Shown here: positions 46,097-49,390 of the stretch, piece after piece
Layout of the letters: every line of letters begins with the position of its first letter
Position numbering within the stretch: the first letter of the stretch is position 1
Assembly: GCA_903875605.1 (NCBI GenBank)
Contig: CAIQWT010000109.1
Span: forward strand, 1-49,390
DNA: 49,390 nt
Direction: 5' to 3'
Source: an uncultured Geobacteraceae bacterium
GTDB taxonomy: Bacteria; Desulfobacterota; Desulfuromonadia; Geobacterales; Pseudopelobacteraceae
Notes under the pieces: generated by a model
Seen by the model: the letters and a program-made list of their open reading frames with translations, nothing else
What the model was told of the DNA's origin: nothing
The model's database searches: none
Translations under genes and position numbers: made by a program

Positions 46097-49000
46097 ATGA
46101 ATTCTGCTGCAATCACGCCTTTCAAAACAATACATAAAGTAAGAGTCGTAACCGCCACCAGCCTGTTTGACGGCCATGATGCGACTATCAATGTTATCCG
46201 CCGGATTCTGCAATCTTCCGGCGCCGAAGTTATCCACCTGGGGCATAACCGGTCGGTGGAGGAAATTGTTACTGCCGCCATTCAGGAGGATGCACAGGGT
46301 ATTGCGGTCAGTTGCTATCAAGGTGGGCACGTCGAATTTTTCAAGTACATAATAGACCTGCTCCGTGAACGTGGCGAGGGGCATATCAAAGTTTACGGCG
46401 GTGGTGGTGGTGTTATCGTGCCGGAGGAGATCGCCGGAATAGAATCTTATGGCGTCCGTAAAATATTTTCTCCTGATGATGGCCGTAGGATGGGGCTTCA
46501 GGGCATGATTAACCTGATTCTGGAGGAGTGCGATTTTTCCCTTGATCGTGACATAGTTGCAGAAACCTCCCGCCTGGCTGAGCAGGATGTCAGGGCGGTA
46601 AACACTCTGATCTCTCTTGCAGAACAGGCGGTTCATGATCACGCCACTGGATATGCTGCTCTCCGTGAAACAATCAGGGGTATGTCGCAGGATGTTCCGG
46701 TAATTGGCATTACCGGAACCGGCGGTGCGGGGAAAAGCTCAATAACTGACGAATTAGTACTTCGCTTCACCCGTGATTTTCCTGATAAAAGCGTCGCCAT
46801 TCTAGCGGTTGATCCCTCTAGACAGCGTACCGGCGGAGCCCTTTTAGGTGACCGTATCAGGATGAACTCAATTAACTCCAACCGCATCTATATGCGTTCG
46901 CTTGCCACTCGCGATTCCCAAACCGAGCTTTCTGCCGCCATTCAGGATGCTATCGATGTAGTGAGAGCGGCCGGCTTTAATCTCGTTTTCGTCGAAACCA
47001 GCGGTATCGGGCAGGGAAATGCCGGGGTTGTGGGTGTTTGTGATGTTTCCCTGTATGTTATGACGTGTGAATTCGGCGCCCCGACCCAGTTGGAAAAGAT
47101 CGATATGCTTGACTTTGCTGATCTGGTCGCCATCAATAAATTCGAGCGAAAAGGGTCCGAAGATGCCCTCCGCAACGTTCGTAAGCAGTATCGCCGCAAC
47201 CGCAATCTTTTTGACATTACTGATGAAGCACTGCCGGTATTCGGCACGATTGCCTCTCAGTTTAATGATCCAGGCACTAACGTCATGTACAGGGCGCTGA
47301 TTGATCTCGTGAACGATAAAAAAGGGACGGACTGGCGCTCAGGCCTCCAGATTGCCGAGAAGGAGAGCCTGAAAAAATATATTATTCCGACTGACCGTGT
47401 TCACTATCTTGGTGAAATTGTTCAGGCCGTACGCGGTTATCGCAAACAGGTTCACGAGCAGGTTGAGGTGGCACGGCGCCTTTTTCAGTTGAGTGGTGCC
47501 CGCGAAGTACTGGGTGACTCAGCTGCCGAAGTGGAGCTGGATAAGCAACTGGCTATTTTTAATTCCAGACTGCATGAAGAACCAAAGCGAATTTTACAAG
47601 AGTGGCCGGAGCTAAAAGCTTCCTATCGCCGCGATCAATTGGTTACCAAGGTCAGGGATAAGGAAATCAGGAGTGATCTCTACACTACGACTCTTTCAGG
47701 AACACGTATTCCCAAGGTCTGCCTTCCTAATTTCGCCGATTGGGGTGAGATTCTGCGTTGGTGTATGTTTGAAAACGCACCGGGCTGCTTCCCCTTTACT
47801 GCTGGAGTCTTTCCGTTCAAAAGGGCTGAAGAGGACCCCAAACGTCAGTTTGCAGGTGAAGGTACTCCGGAGAGGACCAATCGCCGCTTCCATTATCTCT
47901 GTAAGGATGACGATGCAAAGCGCCTATCCACAGCTTTTGACAGCGTGACCCTATACGGCGAAGATCCTGACTATCCACCCGATATTTATGGCAAAGTTGG
48001 TGAGAGTGGCGTTTCTATCTGTACCGTTTATGATATGCAGAAACTATTTGCCGGCTTTGATCTTTGTGCTCCTAACACCAGTGTCTCGATAACAATCAAC
48101 GGGCCGGCTCCGATGATGCTGGCATTTTTCTTCAACGCTGCAACGGAACAGCAACTTGATCTGTTCCGTGAGAAGAACGGCCGTGAACCTTCTGATACTG
48201 AATATCTGGAAATCCGCGCCTGCACACTGCAGACGGTGCGTGGCACCGTTCAGGCAGATATCCTCAAAGAGGATCAGGGTCAGAACACCTGTATTTTCTC
48301 TACGGAGTTTGCCCTGAAGATGATGGGCGATATGCAGCAATATTTTATTGAGCAGAAGATACGCAACTACTACTCGGTTTCTATAAGCGGCTACCATATT
48401 GCTGAAGCTGGAGCAAATCCAATTTCTCAGCTTGCCTTCACCCTCTCTAACGGTTTTACTTTTGTTGAATATTACCTTTCTCGCGGCATGCACATTGACG
48501 ATTTTGCCGCAAATCTGTCCTACTTCTTCTCTAACGGGCTTGATCCTGAATATACTGTTATCGGACGCGTGGCACGAAGAATCTGGGCAGTTGCAATGAG
48601 GGAAAAGTACGGTGCCAACGACCGCAGTCAGAAACTGAAATACCATATTCAGACTTCAGGTCGCTCGCTGCATGCTCAAGAGATGGATTTTAACGACATT
48701 CGCACCACACTGCAGGCGCTAATGGCTATTTATGATAATTGCAACTCACTGCATACAAACGCCTATGATGAAGCGGTCACAACACCGACCGAAGAGTCAG
48801 TGCGACGGGCGATGGCTATTCAGATGATCATTACTAAGGAATTCGGGTTGGCAAGAAATGAAAATCCATTACAGGGTTCCTTCATAATTGAGGAGTTGAC
48901 CGACCTGGTCGAAGAGGCGGTAATGGCGGAATTCGAACGTATCGATCAGCGCGGCGGGGTGCTTGGCGCTATGGAAACTCAATACCAGCGCTCCCGTATT

Positions 49001-49345
49001 CAGGACGAATCGATGTTGTACGAGCACAAGAAACATAATGGTGAACTGCCGATAGTCGGGGTCAATACGTTCCTTAATCCTCGTGCGGATGAAGAAGGTT
49101 TTAATACAACTGGAGAGTTGGCACGGGCGACAAAAGAAGAGAAAGAACAGCAGATTCTGAATTTGCGGGCATTTCATGAGTTGAATAGGCGCACTTCACC
49201 GGAGGCGCTGAAGCGCCTCCAGGAAACGGCAATTGCCGGTAACAATATTTTTGCCGAATTGATGGAAACGGTTAAGGTCGCTTCTTTGGGGCAGATTTCG
49301 CATGCACTCTATGAGGTCGGCGGGAAGTACAGGCGAAACATGTAG
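46097..49345 (+). CDS. icmF: fused isobutyryl-CoA mutase IcmF
   Basis: Adenosylcobalamin-dependent acyl-CoA mutase, 1082 residues and complete. Domain order: B12-binding domain with base-off His27 in DGHDAT; MeaI-like G-protein chaperone with P-loop GTGGAGKS (about 207-214) and a G4 motif NKFE (347-350, usually NKxD); and the mutase TIM barrel with [13 protein letters not shown]. Phe585 (in RQFAGEG) and Gln729 (in GQNTC) replace the Tyr and Arg that bind the methylmalonyl carboxylate. They match Phe598/Gln742 reported for Cupriavidus IcmF, so isobutyryl/n-butyryl-CoA, and perhaps isovaleryl/pivalyl-CoA, are the likely substrates. Confidence 0.95.
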   Translation: MNSAAITPFKTIHKVRVVTATSLFDGHDATINVIRRILQSSGAEVIHLGHNRSVEEIVTAAIQEDAQGIAVSCYQGGHVEFFKYIIDLLRERGEGHIKVYGGGGGVIVPEEIAGIESYGVRKIFSPDDGRRMGLQGMINLILEECDFSLDRDIVAETSRLAEQDVRAVNTLISLAEQAVHDHATGYAALRETIRGMSQDVPVIGITGTGGAGKSSITDELVLRFTRDFPDKSVAILAVDPSRQRTGGALLGDRIRMNSINSNRIYMRSLATRDSQTELSAAIQDAIDVVRAAGFNLVFVETSGIGQGNAGVVGVCDVSLYVMTCEFGAPTQLEKIDMLDFADLVAINKFERKGSEDALRNVRKQYRRNRNLFDITDEALPVFGTIASQFNDPGTNVMYRALIDLVNDKKGTDWRSGLQIAEKESLKKYIIPTDRVHYLGEIVQAVRGYRKQVHEQVEVARRLFQLSGAREVLGDSAAEVELDKQLAIFNSRLHEEPKRILQEWPELKASYRRDQLVTKVRDKEIRSDLYTTTLSGTRIPKVCLPNFADWGEILRWCMFENAPGCFPFTAGVFPFKRAEEDPKRQFAGEGTPERTNRRFHYLCKDDDAKRLSTAFDSVTLYGEDPDYPPDIYGKVGESGVSICTVYDMQKLFAGFDLCAPNTSVSITINGPAPMMLAFFFNAATEQQLDLFREKNGREPSDTEYLEIRACTLQTVRGTVQADILKEDQGQNTCIFSTEFALKMMGDMQQYFIEQKIRNYYSVSISGYHIAEAGANPISQLAFTLSNGFTFVEYYLSRGMHIDDFAANLSYFFSNGLDPEYTVIGRVARRIWAVAMREKYGANDRSQKLKYHIQTSGRSLHAQEMDFNDIRTTLQALMAIYDNCNSLHTNAYDEAVTTPTEESVRRAMAIQMIITKEFGLARNENPLQGSFIIEELTDLVEEAVMAEFERIDQRGGVLGAMETQYQRSRIQDESMLYEHKKHNGELPIVGVNTFLNPRADEEGFNTTGELARATKEEKEQQILNLRAFHELNRRTSPEALKRLQETAIAGNNIFAELMETVKVASLGQISHALYEVGGKYRRNM

Positions 49346-49390
49346 ATAGATTCAAAGCTGTGAAAATTTAGGTAGTTTCAGATGTTGAAC
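49346..49390. other. short non-coding end of window
   Basis: Forty-five bases after the icmF stop. No hairpin or start of a gene can be supported. Confidence 0.6.

Overview
The window looks like chromosome from a Geobacter-like member of the Desulfuromonadia. This is inference from gene content: a complete leucine/isovalerate oxidation pathway with an acyl-CoA mutase fusion, a DUF485/ActP acetate symporter pair, a selD-yedF-mnmH selenium cluster, a zinc-binding S14 and an L24 with a zinc ribbon. No 16S gene is present, so the taxonomy is not proven. Genes are dense, and no insertion sequence, prophage or CRISPR array was seen.

Region 1 (1-16.3 kb, all +) is housekeeping. A tRNA-Thr(GGU) is followed by tuf and then an unbroken S10-spc-alpha ribosomal supercluster: rpsJ rplC rplD rplW rplB rpsS rplV rpsC rplP rpmC rpsQ rplN rplX rplE rpsN rpsH rplF rplR rpsE rpmD rplO secY adk map rpmJ rpsM rpsK rpsD rpoA rplQ. 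infA is absent from its frequent place between map and rpmJ. A strong hairpin at 16236-16271 ends the block.

Region 2 (16.3-24.5 kb, all -) is an eight-gene operon read right to left: livG, a long acyl-CoA synthetase, livH, livM, a periplasmic binding protein, livF, a tandem universal stress protein, and a MerR regulator. It imports a branched-chain amino acid or acid-like solute and can activate an acid.

Region 3 (24.8-38.0 kb, all +) holds a divergent crotonase with unusual active-site positions, then the leucine pathway: isovaleryl-CoA dehydrogenase, methylcrotonyl-CoA carboxylase beta, methylglutaconyl-CoA hydratase, a MaoC-like hotdog protein, a DUF4239 membrane protein, carboxylase alpha and HMG-CoA lyase. 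A second acyl-CoA synthetase, an MFS transporter and a SAM methyltransferase follow.

Region 4 (38.2-41.7 kb, +) is a selenium cluster: selD, yedF, an exported double rhodanese and mnmH. It ends in a hairpin terminator.

Region 5 (41.8-49.3 kb) has a second MerR regulator with an NTF2-like protein (-), then DUF485-actP (+), then a DUF6125 protein with the fused acyl-CoA mutase IcmF (+). IcmF carries Phe585 and Gln729 at the substrate-determining positions, as in isobutyryl-CoA mutases.

The most interesting feature is a probable shared regulon. Three promoters (24761, 42882, 45436) have the same layout: TTGACA or TTGACT, three bases, then ACGTAA inside the -35/-10 spacer. Two more operons (liv and ivd) have CTTTACGT-type near-palindromes by their start sites. 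With two paralogous MerR proteins (about 65% identical by hand count) in the same island, this suggests a LiuR-like circuit coupling leucine/isovalerate uptake and oxidation, acetate symport and acyl-CoA mutase.
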